In this document: positions 36,360-46,176 of the stretch, piece by piece
How the letters are laid out: each line of letters starts with the position of its first letter
Numbering within the stretch: the first letter of the stretch is position 1
Assembly: GCF_001644575.1 (NCBI RefSeq)
Contig: NZ_CP015596.1
Span: 2,232,001-2,296,000 of the forward strand
Reading direction: 5' to 3'
DNA length: 64,000 nt
Source: Mycobacterium adipatum
GTDB taxonomy: Bacteria; Actinomycetota; Actinomycetes; Mycobacteriales; Mycobacteriaceae
Translations under genes and position numbers: made by a program
The notes under the pieces: model-generated
Database searches by the model: none
The model's input: only the letters and a program-made list of their open reading frames with translations
What the model was told of the DNA's origin: nothing

Positions 36360-37742
36360 GTGCTGACGCTGGCCAACGTGCTCGCCGATGTTGCGATCGG
36401 CTCACCGCTGATGGTTCTGCCCCAACTCTTGGAGCATTTCGACACCGACCAGGCCGCGTGGCTCAACGTCAGCGCCATGCTCGCGGGGGCCATCGCATCA
36501 CCGCTGCTCGCAAAGGCGTCCGATCTGTTCGGCAAGCGTCGTGTTCTCGTCGGCACCCTGCTGGGCTCCTGTGCGGGAGCTCTGGTCTGCCTGACCGCCC
36601 CCAACATCTGGATATTTCTGGCCGGCCGCCTGCTGCAGGGCGTCGCCTTCGCCGCGGTCTTTCTCACCGTGGCCCTCGTGCTCCAGATATGCGCCCCGCC
36701 GGTCGCGATGGCCGTAATCGGGCTCGTGACCTCGGGGTCGGCGATCGTGGGAATCGTCGAACCCTTCCTGATGGCGCCCGCGATCGACGCATTCGGTTAC
36801 CGCAGTGTGTTCGTCATATCGGCATTGCTCGCCGGGACCGCTGCACTGGGGGTGCGATGGCTCATTCCCGAGTCGCCGATCCGCGGCAGCGGGCGTATCG
36901 ACGTGCGAGGCGGCGTGCTCCTCGGAGGCGGGCTCGGCGCAGCCCTCGCCTACCTCAGCCTCGGCAGGGACGTCGGATGGACGTCGGCGGGCATGATCGC
37001 GTTGCTAGCCGCGGGCGTCGGGGCCCTGGCCGGTTGGGCAATGCTCGCCGTGCGGTGCGAGGAACCGGTCATCGACCTGAAAGCACTCCGGCGTCCGATC
37101 CTGATGACGTTGGCAGCGCTCGTGCTGGCCGCGGGTGCGTTCCGGAGCATGCTGCAGCTGATCAGCCTCATCGCACAGGTGCCTGCCGAAGGTGGGCTCG
37201 GCTACGGGTTGGGCGACGGGGAATCGATCGCGGCCCTGTTTGCCGCACCGAACATCGGCATCGCCGTCGGTGGTATCTGCGCGGGTTGGGTGGCGGGGCG
37301 TCGCGGGCCGGCGGTGCCGCTGCTCGGCGGGATCGCCGTGGGGGCGGCGGCGACATTCGCCATGCTGACCGGTATCGCCGTACTCCCGCTGGCGATCGCC
37401 TGCGGCATGCTGCTCGGACTGGCGGCCGGAGCAATCGGCGCCTCCGGCTTCAGCCTGGCGACCAGTCTCGAAGCGCCTGACCGGCAGGGGACGGTCGCGG
37501 GTCTGGTGTCGGTCGTCCTTGCTCTCGGCTCGGTGGTGGTCAACGTCGCCGGAGCCGAGATCCTCAAAGCACACCGAGACGCGAACAGCCTGGCCGGTGG
37601 ATCTGCGGTGAGCACCGTCACCGGTGTGTACCTCTATGTGGTGATGGCCGGACTGCTCTTCGTCCTGGCAGCCGTTCCCGCAACCCTGCTGGTGCGTGGT
37701 GCGGGCCGAAACCGTTTGGCATCGAGCCGGCAGCCATCCTGA
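36360..37742 (+). CDS. MFS transporter (drug-efflux type), 5' end uncertain
   Basis: A major facilitator protein of about 460 residues with 12 or more predicted helices, the loop DLFGKRRVLVG (motif A-like) after helix 2 and GRLLQGVAFAAVF for helix 4. It probably exports a hydrophobic compound under control of the divergent TetR. The start is not clear. The first in-frame GTG is at 36360, already inside helix 1, while conserved-looking residues SLDRAAALWAA precede it. A GTG at 36251 with a better ribosome site opens a 21-codon frame that ends at TGA 36314 and would need a +1 shift to join this gene. A start-region frameshift, real or from sequencing, is possible. Confidence 0.85.
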   Translation: MLTLANVLADVAIGSPLMVLPQLLEHFDTDQAAWLNVSAMLAGAIASPLLAKASDLFGKRRVLVGTLLGSCAGALVCLTAPNIWIFLAGRLLQGVAFAAVFLTVALVLQICAPPVAMAVIGLVTSGSAIVGIVEPFLMAPAIDAFGYRSVFVISALLAGTAALGVRWLIPESPIRGSGRIDVRGGVLLGGGLGAALAYLSLGRDVGWTSAGMIALLAAGVGALAGWAMLAVRCEEPVIDLKALRRPILMTLAALVLAAGAFRSMLQLISLIAQVPAEGGLGYGLGDGESIAALFAAPNIGIAVGGICAGWVAGRRGPAVPLLGGIAVGAAATFAMLTGIAVLPLAIACGMLLGLAAGAIGASGFSLATSLEAPDRQGTVAGLVSVVLALGSVVVNVAGAEILKAHRDANSLAGGSAVSTVTGVYLYVVMAGLLFVLAAVPATLLVRGAGRNRLASSRQPS

Positions 37743-37834
37743 GGGCGTCCTCAGCGACCTTTGGCCACACTGGAGGCATTTGTCCGGGCGTCCGTCGCCC
37801 ACCGATCCGGTACGACCCGAGGAGCAGCTGCACC

Positions 37835-38500
37835 ATGACCACGCCGGCTGAGGCGGTCCAACTCGACGGCGCGGCGGGGTGGGCCGTCGACCTGATGGAA
37901 CATCTGGGTGGACCGGGCGCGGGGCTGGCCATCTTCGTCGAGAACCTCTTCCCGCCGATTCCCAGCGAGGTGATCCTGCCGATGGCGGGGTTCGCGGCCC
38001 GGCTCGGCGAAATGTCGCTACTCGGTGCGATCGTGTGGACCACGGTGGGTTCGGTGCTGGGGGCATGGATGCTGTACGCGCTGGGTGCCTACCTGGGGCC
38101 GGACCGCATCCGCCGCATCGTGTCCCGGATGCCGTTGATGGACGGCGAAGATGTCGACAAGAGCAGGGCGTGGTTCGCCAAGCACGGGTCCAAGGCGGTC
38201 TTCTTCGGGCGCATGCTGCCGTTGTTTCGCAGCTTCATCTCGATCCCGGCCGGGATCGATCGGATGAACTTTGCCGTGTTCACCGTGCTGACGCTGCTGG
38301 GCAGCCTCATCTGGAACTCGGTCTTCGTGCTGGCCGGCTACCTGTTGGGCGCGAACTGGCACCGAGTCGAACCGTACGCGTCCGCGCTGCAGTACATCGT
38401 CCTGGCGGCGGTCATCCTGGGCGTCGGCTGGTCGGTCCGGTCACGGTTGAAACGTCCGTCCGGTTCGGATCGTGCTGGGGATTTCTCCCCCGCGAAGTAG
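37835..38500 (+). CDS. DedA-family membrane protein
   Basis: A 221-residue DedA/SNARE-associated (VTT) domain protein with about five membrane helices. The typical motifs are ENLFPPIPSEVILPMAGF near residue 35 and FFGRMLPLFRSFISIPAG, with the conserved Arg residues and G-x-x-R needed in family members for proton-coupled lipid carrier or phospholipid flipping. Undecaprenyl-phosphate recycling is one known role in this family; its role here is not determined. The C-terminal tail is basic. Confidence 0.9.
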   Translation: MTTPAEAVQLDGAAGWAVDLMEHLGGPGAGLAIFVENLFPPIPSEVILPMAGFAARLGEMSLLGAIVWTTVGSVLGAWMLYALGAYLGPDRIRRIVSRMPLMDGEDVDKSRAWFAKHGSKAVFFGRMLPLFRSFISIPAGIDRMNFAVFTVLTLLGSLIWNSVFVLAGYLLGANWHRVEPYASALQYIVLAAVILGVGWSVRSRLKRPSGSDRAGDFSPAK

Positions 38501-38535
38501 CCGGCCGCTGCTATAACCGTGGTGGAGGTGCAGCG

Positions 38536-40422
38536 ATGCCCGGTGGTGCGGTCTTCATAGGACGGGTCGGCGCGCTGGCGGTGGCGCTCGGCGTCGGTGC
38601 CACCGTCGCTTCCGGCGTCGCGTCGGCGGACACCGGCGATCAGGGCTCGTCCCCGCGTACCTCGAGCAGCTCGGATGCGGACGCGTCCGCGCCCGGGCGC
38701 GAGGCCAAAACGCCGGCACCCACCCGGAAGACCGGCGTGCGGACAACCCGCACGGTGCGCACCCAGGCGACGCCGCAACGTTCCGAGCTGGAAGAGGCGC
38801 CGAAGCCGGCCGTCCGGGCGAGCAGCGAACTCGAAGCGGAGCCGAAAGCGGCGCCCGCACCGGGGGCCTCCGACACCCGGTCCTCGGATCGCCCCGTCGA
38901 GCCCGCCGCGCACCCGGCTGCGCTGGCCGTGCTCGCCGCGGCCCGCCGGGAAGTCGGGCACGAGGCGCAGAACGCGTTGACCTCGGTGGCGGACACCCAG
39001 ACAACCAGTGCCGCCGCCGTGGCGCCGGTCAGCCCGCTGGGCACCCCGGACCAGCTGCGGGCCGAGAAGCTGGCGAATCGCATCGCGAATTCGTTGCCGG
39101 TGAAATTGATGAAGCTGGTGCTGCGGTCCGGGTTCACCTGGGCCGCCGAACGGCAATTCGACCGGGTGGACGGACCCGATCAGGAGAACATCGACCGCCT
39201 CAGCGCCGCGGTCGATGCCTACGCGATGGCTTCGGCGTTCCAACAACAGCTGCTGAATTCCAACAAGCCCACCGTCGTCATGCAGGTCGCGCCGCCGCAT
39301 GCCTGGTACGGCCAGAGCGCCGGGGCCTCCCGGATCCTCTACGACAACCCCGACACCATCTACCGCTTCATGGGCGTGAATGGGGCGTCGTCGTACGTGA
39401 TCACCGGTAGGTTCGCCGATCTGGCCAACCTGCCCGCCGACACCAGCTTCAGCGTCCTGACGGGCCTGACCGGTAACACCGCCGCGGTGCTCACCAAGGA
39501 TCAGCTGGTCATCGGCGACGACGGCACCTTCACCATCACACTCGACAGGACACCGGCCAACGGTCGGCCCAACCATCTCCAGCTGACCGCGGACACCACC
39601 ATCGTCGCGACGCGGAACACCTTGTCCGACTGGGCCAATCAGCAACCGATGAGCCTGGAGATCACCCGGACCGGTGGCCCACCCAACAGCCTGTTCAGCC
39701 AGCTCGGTGGTTTCGCCATCCCGGGTATCGGGCCTGCGGTGGTGCGCAGCAAGCTGCTGACCACGTTGGTCTCGCTGGTGCCCCCGCTGCCGTTCGTGCC
39801 GCCGGTGCTCCGCGGCGCGGTGACCGCGGTCATCATGGCCCTCGGCGTGCAGCGTGAGGCAACCTACATGGCCGTGGCGACCACCGATCCGACCACCGGC
39901 GAACGCATCGAACCCAATGTGCTGAAGAACCCGGCCCGCAACGCGGAATTCCTGGCCACACAGTTGCAGAGCGCCGGGTACTTCCAGCTCGCCGATGATC
40001 AGGCGCTGGTCATCACCATCGACCGCGCCGGTGCCGGGTACTTCGTCGTCCCCGTCACCGACGACTGGACCATCACCAAGGACTACTGGAACGAGCAGAC
40101 CAGCCTCAACAACGCCCAGGCGGTGGCCGACGACGCCGGCAACACCACCTATACCCTCGTCGTCTCGCCGACTGACCCCGGCGTCGCGAACTGGGTTTCG
40201 ACCGGCGGCCTCAATCAGGGCACCCTCTCGATCCGCTTCCAGGACATCGACCCCGACGTCACGCAACTGCCGACGGTGAGCGCTCGTGTGGTGTCGCTGA
40301 GCGAACTTGCGTCGGTACTTCCCCCCACCACCCAGTACGTCACGCAGGAACAGCGGGCGGCCCAGATCGCGTCCCGCAAGGCGGGATTCGACAACCGGTT
40401 CGCCCCGTACCCGCAGCAGTAA
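38536..40422 (+). CDS. Exported DUF1214-like protein with low-complexity N-terminal stalk
   Basis: A 628-residue protein, starting at ATG 38536 after GGAGGTG. A signal peptide (about 1-34, GRVGALAVALGVGATVASGVASA) is followed by a ~110-residue Ser/Thr/Pro/Ala/Glu-rich disordered region, then a folded part. Residues about 230-385 (NPDTIYRF, the IVATRNTLSDW segment) resemble DUF1214, a domain of unknown function found with DUF1254. A second beta-rich part lies at about 455-600. Proteins with the same signal and stalk style recur in non-tuberculous mycobacteria with different C-terminal domains, from memory. It is probably cell-wall or secreted; no enzymatic activity can be assigned. Confidence 0.75.
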   Translation: MPGGAVFIGRVGALAVALGVGATVASGVASADTGDQGSSPRTSSSSDADASAPGREAKTPAPTRKTGVRTTRTVRTQATPQRSELEEAPKPAVRASSELEAEPKAAPAPGASDTRSSDRPVEPAAHPAALAVLAAARREVGHEAQNALTSVADTQTTSAAAVAPVSPLGTPDQLRAEKLANRIANSLPVKLMKLVLRSGFTWAAERQFDRVDGPDQENIDRLSAAVDAYAMASAFQQQLLNSNKPTVVMQVAPPHAWYGQSAGASRILYDNPDTIYRFMGVNGASSYVITGRFADLANLPADTSFSVLTGLTGNTAAVLTKDQLVIGDDGTFTITLDRTPANGRPNHLQLTADTTIVATRNTLSDWANQQPMSLEITRTGGPPNSLFSQLGGFAIPGIGPAVVRSKLLTTLVSLVPPLPFVPPVLRGAVTAVIMALGVQREATYMAVATTDPTTGERIEPNVLKNPARNAEFLATQLQSAGYFQLADDQALVITIDRAGAGYFVVPVTDDWTITKDYWNEQTSLNNAQAVADDAGNTTYTLVVSPTDPGVANWVSTGGLNQGTLSIRFQDIDPDVTQLPTVSARVVSLSELASVLPPTTQYVTQEQRAAQIASRKAGFDNRFAPYPQQ

Positions 40423-40437
40423 CGCTACTCTGCAGGC

Positions 40438-41730
40438 GTGTCCCGTCAGGTCCAGCGCTACCTCGACCAGATTCGCGCCGAGTTCAGCGGGGTCGATGCG
40501 GGTGAGCTGGCCGACTATATCCCCGAGTTGGCCCGGGTGGATCCCGACCGATTCGGTGTCACGTTGTCCTCGTCCGACGGGTACATCTACGAATCAGGTG
40601 ACTCGGCAGTCGAATTCACCATCCAGTCAATATCGAAACCGTTCACCTACGCGCTGGCGCTCGACAGGTCCGGCCCCGAGGCGGTGGACGCGAAGATAGG
40701 CGTGGAGCCTTCGGGGGAGGCGTTCAACGAGATAAGCGTGGACCGCGCCACCAAACGGCCGAAGAACCCGATGATCAACGCGGGGGCCATCGCGGCGGTT
40801 TCGCTGGTCCCGGCATCCTCACCCGACGAGCGTTTCGCGCTCATCCAGGACTACTACTCGGCGTTCGCCGGGCGCCGACTCGACATCGACGCCGATGTGT
40901 ATGCATCCGAGAAGGCCACCGGCGACCGCAACCGTGCCATTGCCTACATGCTGGCCAGTTTCGGTGTGCTCGACGATGATCCCGACGATGTGCTCGACGT
41001 GTACTTCCGGCAGTGCTCGCTGAAGGTGACGACCACCGACCTGGCCCGGATGGCGGCCACGCTGGCGCGCAACGGGGTGAACCCGCTGACGGGCCGCCGT
41101 GTCACCGATGCGGCGGTGGTGCGCCGCACCTTGTCGGTGATGGTGACGTGCGGCATGTATGACGCCGCGGGGGACTGGGTCAGCGCAGTCGGCATGCCCG
41201 CCAAGAGCGGGGTGGGCGGCGGCATCCTGGCGGTGCTGCCCGGACAGCTCGGAATCGGTACCTACTCGCCGTTGCTCGACGCCAAGGGCAACAGCGTCAG
41301 GTCAGTCCTGTTGTGTCGCAGGCTTTCCGAGGAGCTCGGCCTGCACTTTCTGACGGTGGCCCGGGATGCGCGGGCCACCCTGCGGGCAATCTATCAACCG
41401 TGCGACGGCGTTCGCGTCTACGAAGCCCATGGCGACCTGCTGTTCTGCGGTGCCGAACAGGTGGTGCGCACCGTCGACCGGGGTTGCGAGGACTTCGTGG
41501 TGGGGATCCTGGACGTGTCGCGGGCCGACGACGTCGACGAGGCGGCCAAGGTGTTGTTGTCGGGGATGAGCACCGCCCTGCATGACCAGGGAAAGGCCGG
41601 TTTCATCGTCGACCCAGACCGGCGGGTGATCGGGGATGGATCGGAGTTCGAGCAGGTCCGCTACCGCACCGTGGAGGACGCGGTGGACGCCGCCACCGCG
41701 TTCATCCGCGGGCAACGGTCAGGCCGGTAG
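40438..41730 (+). CDS. glsA: Glutaminase with C-terminal STAS-like domain
   Basis: A 430-residue enzyme that hydrolyses glutamine to glutamate and ammonia. The N-terminal ~310 residues are the serine-dependent beta-lactamase-like glutaminase domain with nucleophile/lysine S-x-x-K (QSISKPF, about residue 65), the KRPKNPMINAGAI substrate loop and the Tyr/Gly-rich GMPAKSGVGGGI. The remaining ~110 residues look like a STAS domain. It starts at GTG 40438, 15 bp after the preceding stop. The 3' end overlaps the convergent cyclase gene by 12 bp. Confidence 0.93.
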   Translation: MSRQVQRYLDQIRAEFSGVDAGELADYIPELARVDPDRFGVTLSSSDGYIYESGDSAVEFTIQSISKPFTYALALDRSGPEAVDAKIGVEPSGEAFNEISVDRATKRPKNPMINAGAIAAVSLVPASSPDERFALIQDYYSAFAGRRLDIDADVYASEKATGDRNRAIAYMLASFGVLDDDPDDVLDVYFRQCSLKVTTTDLARMAATLARNGVNPLTGRRVTDAAVVRRTLSVMVTCGMYDAAGDWVSAVGMPAKSGVGGGILAVLPGQLGIGTYSPLLDAKGNSVRSVLLCRRLSEELGLHFLTVARDARATLRAIYQPCDGVRVYEAHGDLLFCGAEQVVRTVDRGCEDFVVGILDVSRADDVDEAAKVLLSGMSTALHDQGKAGFIVDPDRRVIGDGSEFEQVRYRTVEDAVDAATAFIRGQRSGR

Positions 41731-43323
41731 CGCCAGCCGGGTCGGCTGATCGAGGCCGCGCAGACGTACCTGCTCGCCCAAGCACCAATGCGCGCTTTCG
41801 GTTTCGCCTGCGTTGGCCAGGGTGTCCGATGATGCGACCAGATGGCCGGGAACCGACTTCGCGTGCTCGCACAACCTTGCGGCCTCGTTGACCGGTTCGC
41901 CGATCACGGTGTATTCGAAACGTTCCTTGGCCCCGACGTTGCCCGCCACCACCTGACCGGCGGCGACCCCGATGCCGGCGTCGAGCTCGGGCACCTCGGC
42001 GCGCAGCCGTGCCGCCATCGCCCGGGCCGCCGACAGGGCTTCTTCATCGGGGTTGTCCAGCGATACCGGCGCCCCGAACACCGCGAGTACCGCGTCGCCC
42101 TCGAATTTGTTGACGAAGCCGTGGTGCTTGTCCACCTCGTCGACGATGACGGCGAAGAACCGGTTCAGCAGTTCGACGACCTCCACGGCGGGTCTGCTGG
42201 TGACCAGCGCGGTGGACCCGATGACGTCGATGAAGATGACCGCGGCATGCCGCTCTTCGCCACCCAGCTCGGGCTGTTCTTTCTCGGCGAGCAGCGCGAC
42301 CTCACGCCCGACATGGCGGCCGAACAGGTCGCGTACCCGTTCGCGTTCCCGCAGTCCCGCGACCATCGAGTTGAAACCCCGTTGCAGCTGGCCCAATTCG
42401 GTGCCGTCGAACACCACCAGGTTGGTCTCCAGGTCGCCCTGCTCGACGCGGTTGAGCGCCGAGCGCACCACCCGCACCGGTGTGGCGGTCAACCAGGCCA
42501 GGATCCACATCAGGATGAAACCGAAGGCGAGCGCGAAGAGCGCGAGGATCATCACCGCCACCGCGAACTGGGTGGGTGACACGATCTGCACCGAGAGCGT
42601 GATGATGGCGGCCAGCAGGATGCCCAGCACCGGTACTCCGGACCCCAGTGCCCACACCGTCAGCGTGCGGCCCATGATGCCGGGTGCGAAACGTTGCAGG
42701 GGAGGGCCGACCTCCAAGGCTTGCGCGGCGACCGGGCGCAGCGCGAACTCGGTGAACAGGTAGCAGCTCGCCGAGACGACGATGCCGGGAAAGCTGATGC
42801 CGAGCAGGACCTTTGGGATGTAGTTGGTGTCCTGCAGCCCGTAGAGCAGGGTCAACACCAGGGTGCCCCCACCCCAGAGCGACAGCAGCACGCGGCTCAG
42901 GCGCCACGGGGCGAAGAAGGTGTTGCGCTGGTCCTCGGGCGTCGGCTCACGCTCCTCGATCGCCCAGCGGACATTGTTGATGACCCGGTTGGTCGCCCAG
43001 ATGACGCCCACCACGAACGCCAGCAGGATGTAGGCCGGAGCCACCGCGAAGGTGATCCACAGGACCTCCGAGTCGAACACACTCGGCACCGGAAAGGTCA
43101 CCGTCACCACCAGACAAGCGACGACAACCCCGATCAGGTTCGCGCCCAGCACCACGGTGGTGAGGATCAACTGGATGCGGATGCGCCGGCGTTGCTGGCT
43201 TTCCGACACGCGCCCGAGGATCCACGAGCCGTACTCGGGTGTGCCGGTGACCCGACCGGTCTGCCTCGTCATCCGCTCGAGGACCCGGCCGAGACGTTGG
43301 GCCGCGTTCTTCTTGTCCGTCAT
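41719..43323 (-). CDS. Membrane adenylate cyclase, class III, with HAMP domain
   Basis: A 534-residue membrane protein with six predicted helices in the first ~290 residues, then a HAMP linker ([20 protein letters not shown], about 282-335) and a class III catalytic domain. Metal-binding Asp residues appear in [10 protein letters not shown] and [11 protein letters not shown], and the transition-state Asn/Arg in PVNEAARL. It makes cAMP, probably as a dimer, and corresponds to the Rv1318c-Rv1320c group, which is tandemly repeated in M. tuberculosis but single here. The sensing stimulus is unknown. It is divergent from nucS with a 47-bp gap. Confidence 0.92.
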   Translation of the reverse strand: MTDKKNAAQRLGRVLERMTRQTGRVTGTPEYGSWILGRVSESQQRRRIRIQLILTTVVLGANLIGVVVACLVVTVTFPVPSVFDSEVLWITFAVAPAYILLAFVVGVIWATNRVINNVRWAIEEREPTPEDQRNTFFAPWRLSRVLLSLWGGGTLVLTLLYGLQDTNYIPKVLLGISFPGIVVSASCYLFTEFALRPVAAQALEVGPPLQRFAPGIMGRTLTVWALGSGVPVLGILLAAIITLSVQIVSPTQFAVAVMILALFALAFGFILMWILAWLTATPVRVVRSALNRVEQGDLETNLVVFDGTELGQLQRGFNSMVAGLRERERVRDLFGRHVGREVALLAEKEQPELGGEERHAAVIFIDVIGSTALVTSRPAVEVVELLNRFFAVIVDEVDKHHGFVNKFEGDAVLAVFGAPVSLDNPDEEALSAARAMAARLRAEVPELDAGIGVAAGQVVAGNVGAKERFEYTVIGEPVNEAARLCEHAKSVPGHLVASSDTLANAGETESAHWCLGEQVRLRGLDQPTRLALPA

Positions 43324-43370
43324 CGTGGCGTCAGCCTAGTGAACCCCCCGGCGCAATCTATGGTTGTTGC

Positions 43371-44045
43371 GTGCGTCTCGTCATCGCCCAGTGCACCGTC
43401 GACTACGTCGGCCGGCTCACGGCACACCTCCCGTCCGCGCGCCGTCTGCTGTTGTTCAAGGCCGACGGCTCGGTGAGCGTTCATGCCGATGACCGCGCCT
43501 ACAAGCCGCTGAACTGGATGACCCCACCGTGTTGGACCACCGAGGAGCTGGTCGAGGGGACAGCGCCGGTCTGGGTGGTGGAGAACAAGGCCGGCGAACA
43601 GCTGCGCATCACCGTGGAGGATGTCGAGCACGATTCCAGTCACGAGCTCGGGGTGGATCCGGGCCTGGTGAAGGACGGTGTGGAAGCCCATCTTCAGGAG
43701 CTGCTCGCCGAGCACGTCGAGTTGCTCGGCACCGGATTCACGCTGGTGCGCCGGGAGTACATGACGGCGATCGGGCCGGTCGACCTGATGTGCCGGGACG
43801 AGACCGGCCGGTCGGTCGCGGTCGAGATCAAGCGTCGCGGCGAGATCGACGGCGTCGAGCAGCTGACCCGCTACCTGGAACTGCTCAACCGCGACACCGT
43901 ACTCGCGCCGGTCACCGGTGTCTTCGCCGCTCAACAGATCAAGCCGCAGGCCCGCACGCTCGCAACGGACCGCGGAATCCGTTGCGTCATACTCGATTAC
44001 GACAAGATGCGGGGCATGGACAGCAACGAGTTCCGGCTGTTCTGA
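43371..44045 (+). CDS. nucS: Mismatch-specific endonuclease NucS (EndoMS)
   Basis: A 224-residue nuclease that replaces MutS/MutL in actinobacteria; it cuts both strands at G-T, G-G and T-T mismatches. The N-terminal dimerisation and DNA-binding domain runs to about residue 115. The C-terminal RecB-like domain carries GPVDLMC and VAVEIKRRG (the PD-(D/E)xK active site), and the family's beta-clamp-interacting C-terminus is present (FRLF end). It starts at GTG 43371. Its stop overlaps the next ATG by one base. Confidence 0.96.
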   Translation: MRLVIAQCTVDYVGRLTAHLPSARRLLLFKADGSVSVHADDRAYKPLNWMTPPCWTTEELVEGTAPVWVVENKAGEQLRITVEDVEHDSSHELGVDPGLVKDGVEAHLQELLAEHVELLGTGFTLVRREYMTAIGPVDLMCRDETGRSVAVEIKRRGEIDGVEQLTRYLELLNRDTVLAPVTGVFAAQQIKPQARTLATDRGIRCVILDYDKMRGMDSNEFRLF

Positions 44046-44338
44046 TGGGGAGGCGCCGCAGGCCGGAGCGAAGCCCGGTCACACCGCTGCCACAGTGGCT
44101 GTCTGCGCGGCGCGTCGAGGCAGGCCCGGACGGCTACGACTACGAGGTCAAGGCCGTTCCGGCGGCGCGCGCCGCCAAGGCGTACCGGTGCCCCGGCTGC
44201 GATCACGAGATCCAGCCGCGGATTGCGCACGTGGTGGTGTTGCCGGTCGAGCACGGCGACATCGAGGACCGCAGGCACTGGCACACGGCGTGCTGGAACA
44301 ACCGGGCCAATCGCGGCCCGACCAGGCGGTGGTCCTAG
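44045..44338 (+). CDS. Small zinc-site protein coupled to nucS
   Basis: A 97-residue hypothetical protein (Rv1322-like) with a basic N-terminus ([10 protein letters not shown]) and a likely zinc site made of CPGC (about 58-61) and HWHTACW (about 82-88), in a region recalling a half HNH/His-Me finger or treble-clef fold. The ATG overlaps the nucS stop (TGATG), so translation is coupled. It overlaps the convergent epimerase gene by 4 bp at its end. Function is unknown; a nucleic-acid or protein-binding partner of NucS is a reasonable hypothesis. Confidence 0.8.
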   Translation: MGRRRRPERSPVTPLPQWLSARRVEAGPDGYDYEVKAVPAARAAKAYRCPGCDHEIQPRIAHVVVLPVEHGDIEDRRHWHTACWNNRANRGPTRRWS

Positions 44339-44811
44339 TGAGCGGCGTCCGCGTTGGGCTCGACGAGTTCGATGAGGACCCCGCCGGCATCCTTGGGGTG
44401 GATGAAGTTGATCCGTGAGTCCGCGGTGCCCCGGCGCGGCGCATCGTAGAGCAGGCGCACACCGTCGGCGCGCAGCCGTTCGGACAGGGCATCGATATCG
44501 CTGGTGCGATAGGCCAGCTGCTGCAGACCCGGTCCGCGGGTGCTGATGAACTTGGCGATCGTCGAGGTTTCGTCCAGCGGGGCCAACAGCTGGATCTGCG
44601 CGCTGTCCTTAGCCGATCCGCGCACCGACAACATGGCCTCGCGGACGCCCTGGTCCTCGTTGACCTCCTCGTGCAGCACGATCATGCCCAGGTGGTCGTG
44701 GTACCACTTGATGGCCGCGTCCAGGTCGGGCACCGCGATCCCCACGTGATCGATCGCGGTCACCAGCGCGCTGGCGAGGGCCGGTCGGGCGTCGACGTGT
44801 TCAGTGGTCAT
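44335..44811 (-). CDS. mce: Methylmalonyl-CoA epimerase
   Basis: A 158-residue vicinal-oxygen-chelate (glyoxalase-like) protein that interconverts (S)- and (R)-methylmalonyl-CoA for propionate and odd-chain/cholesterol carbon. It is two beta-alpha-beta-beta-beta modules with metal ligands expected at H in AIDHVGIAV, Q in GPGLQQLAY and E in VLIELVEP. It corresponds to Rv1322A. The mutase it serves needs adenosylcobalamin, whose synthesis enzyme is encoded at 25.8 kb. It is divergent from a thiolase gene. Confidence 0.92.
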   Translation of the reverse strand: MTTEHVDARPALASALVTAIDHVGIAVPDLDAAIKWYHDHLGMIVLHEEVNEDQGVREAMLSVRGSAKDSAQIQLLAPLDETSTIAKFISTRGPGLQQLAYRTSDIDALSERLRADGVRLLYDAPRRGTADSRINFIHPKDAGGVLIELVEPNADAAH

Positions 44812-44905
44812 AGACTAAAAGTAACCTGACATGCTGGTTTTTATGCCTGTGTGATAGGCCACACTACGGCTTCTCAAGGCCTTACAGAACTCTTGGAGGA
44901 TGGAA

Positions 44906-46111
44906 ATGACGACCTCGGTGATCGTGGCTGGTGCCCGTACCCCCGTCGGCAAGCTGATGGGCTCGCTCAAGGATTTCTCGGGCAGCGATCTGGGAGCCAT
45001 CGCGATCAGGGGCGCGCTGGAGAAGGCCTTCCCGAATGGTGAGGCCGACGCTTCCATCGTCGACTACGTGATCATGGGCCAGGTGCTGACCGCGGGTGCC
45101 GGCCAGATGCCTGCGCGGCAGTCCGCGGTGGCCGCCGGCATCGGCTGGGACGTGCCGGCGCTGACCATCAACAAGATGTGTCTGTCCGGTATCGACGCCA
45201 TCGCGCTGGCCGATCAGTTGATCCGGGCCGGGGAGTTCGAGGTGGTGGTGGCCGGTGGTCAGGAGTCGATGAGCCAGGCTCCGCACCTGCTGCCCAAGAG
45301 TCGTGAGGGTTTCAAGTACGGCGACACCACCCTGGTCGACCACATGGCCTACGACGGTCTGCACGACGTGTTCACCGATCAGCCGATGGGTGCGCTCACC
45401 GAGCAGCGCAACGATGTCGACCAGTTCACCCGCGCCCAGCAGGACGAGGTGGCTGCGCAGTCGCACCAGAAGGCCGCCGCGGCGTGGAAGGACGGCGTGT
45501 TCGCCGACGAGGTTGTGCCGGTGGCGATCCCGCAGCGCAAGGGTGATCCGATCGAGTTCACCGAGGACGAGGGGGTGCGCGCGAACACCACCGTCGAATC
45601 CCTGGGCAGCCTGCGGCCAGCGTTCCGCAAGGATGGCACCATCACGGCCGGTTCGGCCTCGCAGATCTCCGACGGGGCGGCCGCGGTCGTCGTGATGAGC
45701 AAGGCCAAGGCCGAGGAACTGGGGCTGAGCTGGCTGGCCGAAATCGGCGCGCACGGTGTGGTGGCCGGTCCGGATTCGACGCTGCAGTCCCAGCCGGCCA
45801 ACGCGATCAAGAAGGCCATGGCGCGCGAGGGCATCACCGTCGATCAACTCGACGTCATCGAGATCAACGAGGCATTCGCCGCGGTGGCGCTGGCGTCCGC
45901 CCGCGAGTTGGGTCTGGACGACGCAGCCGTCGCTGAAAAGGTGAACGTCAACGGCGGCGCCATCGCGATCGGTCACCCCATCGGCGCCTCCGGTGCCCGC
46001 ATCACGCTGCATGCCGCGCTGGAACTGGCCCGCAAGGGCTCCGGCTATGCGGTGGCTGCGCTGTGCGGCGCGGGCGGCCAGGGGGACGCGCTGATCCTGC
46101 GCCGCCCCTGA
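44906..46111 (+). CDS. fadA4: Acetyl-CoA C-acetyltransferase (thiolase)
   Basis: A 401-residue biosynthetic-type thiolase that condenses or cleaves acetyl-CoA/acetoacetyl-CoA. The acyl-accepting Cys lies in [10 protein letters not shown] (about residue 90), and the catalytic His and second Cys in [16 protein letters not shown] and [11 protein letters not shown] chose the ATG at 44906 because GGAGG (44895-44899) directly abuts the upstream ATG at 44900. It corresponds to Rv1323. A role in ketogenesis or cholesterol-derived acetyl-CoA handling is plausible. Confidence 0.94.
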   Translation: MTTSVIVAGARTPVGKLMGSLKDFSGSDLGAIAIRGALEKAFPNGEADASIVDYVIMGQVLTAGAGQMPARQSAVAAGIGWDVPALTINKMCLSGIDAIALADQLIRAGEFEVVVAGGQESMSQAPHLLPKSREGFKYGDTTLVDHMAYDGLHDVFTDQPMGALTEQRNDVDQFTRAQQDEVAAQSHQKAAAAWKDGVFADEVVPVAIPQRKGDPIEFTEDEGVRANTTVESLGSLRPAFRKDGTITAGSASQISDGAAAVVVMSKAKAEELGLSWLAEIGAHGVVAGPDSTLQSQPANAIKKAMAREGITVDQLDVIEINEAFAAVALASARELGLDDAAVAEKVNVNGGAIAIGHPIGASGARITLHAALELARKGSGYAVAALCGAGGQGDALILRRP

Positions 46112-46176
46112 CCGCTGAGAATGCGCTCAGGTTAGACAACGACGCAATGTAGTAGCTGGCCGCCCGCTGCGGCACA

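Noticed and set aside
37879..38535. In-frame N-terminal extension of the DUF1214-like gene
   Set aside because: It runs antiparallel in frame to dedA. The signal peptide and ribosome site place the true start at 38536.
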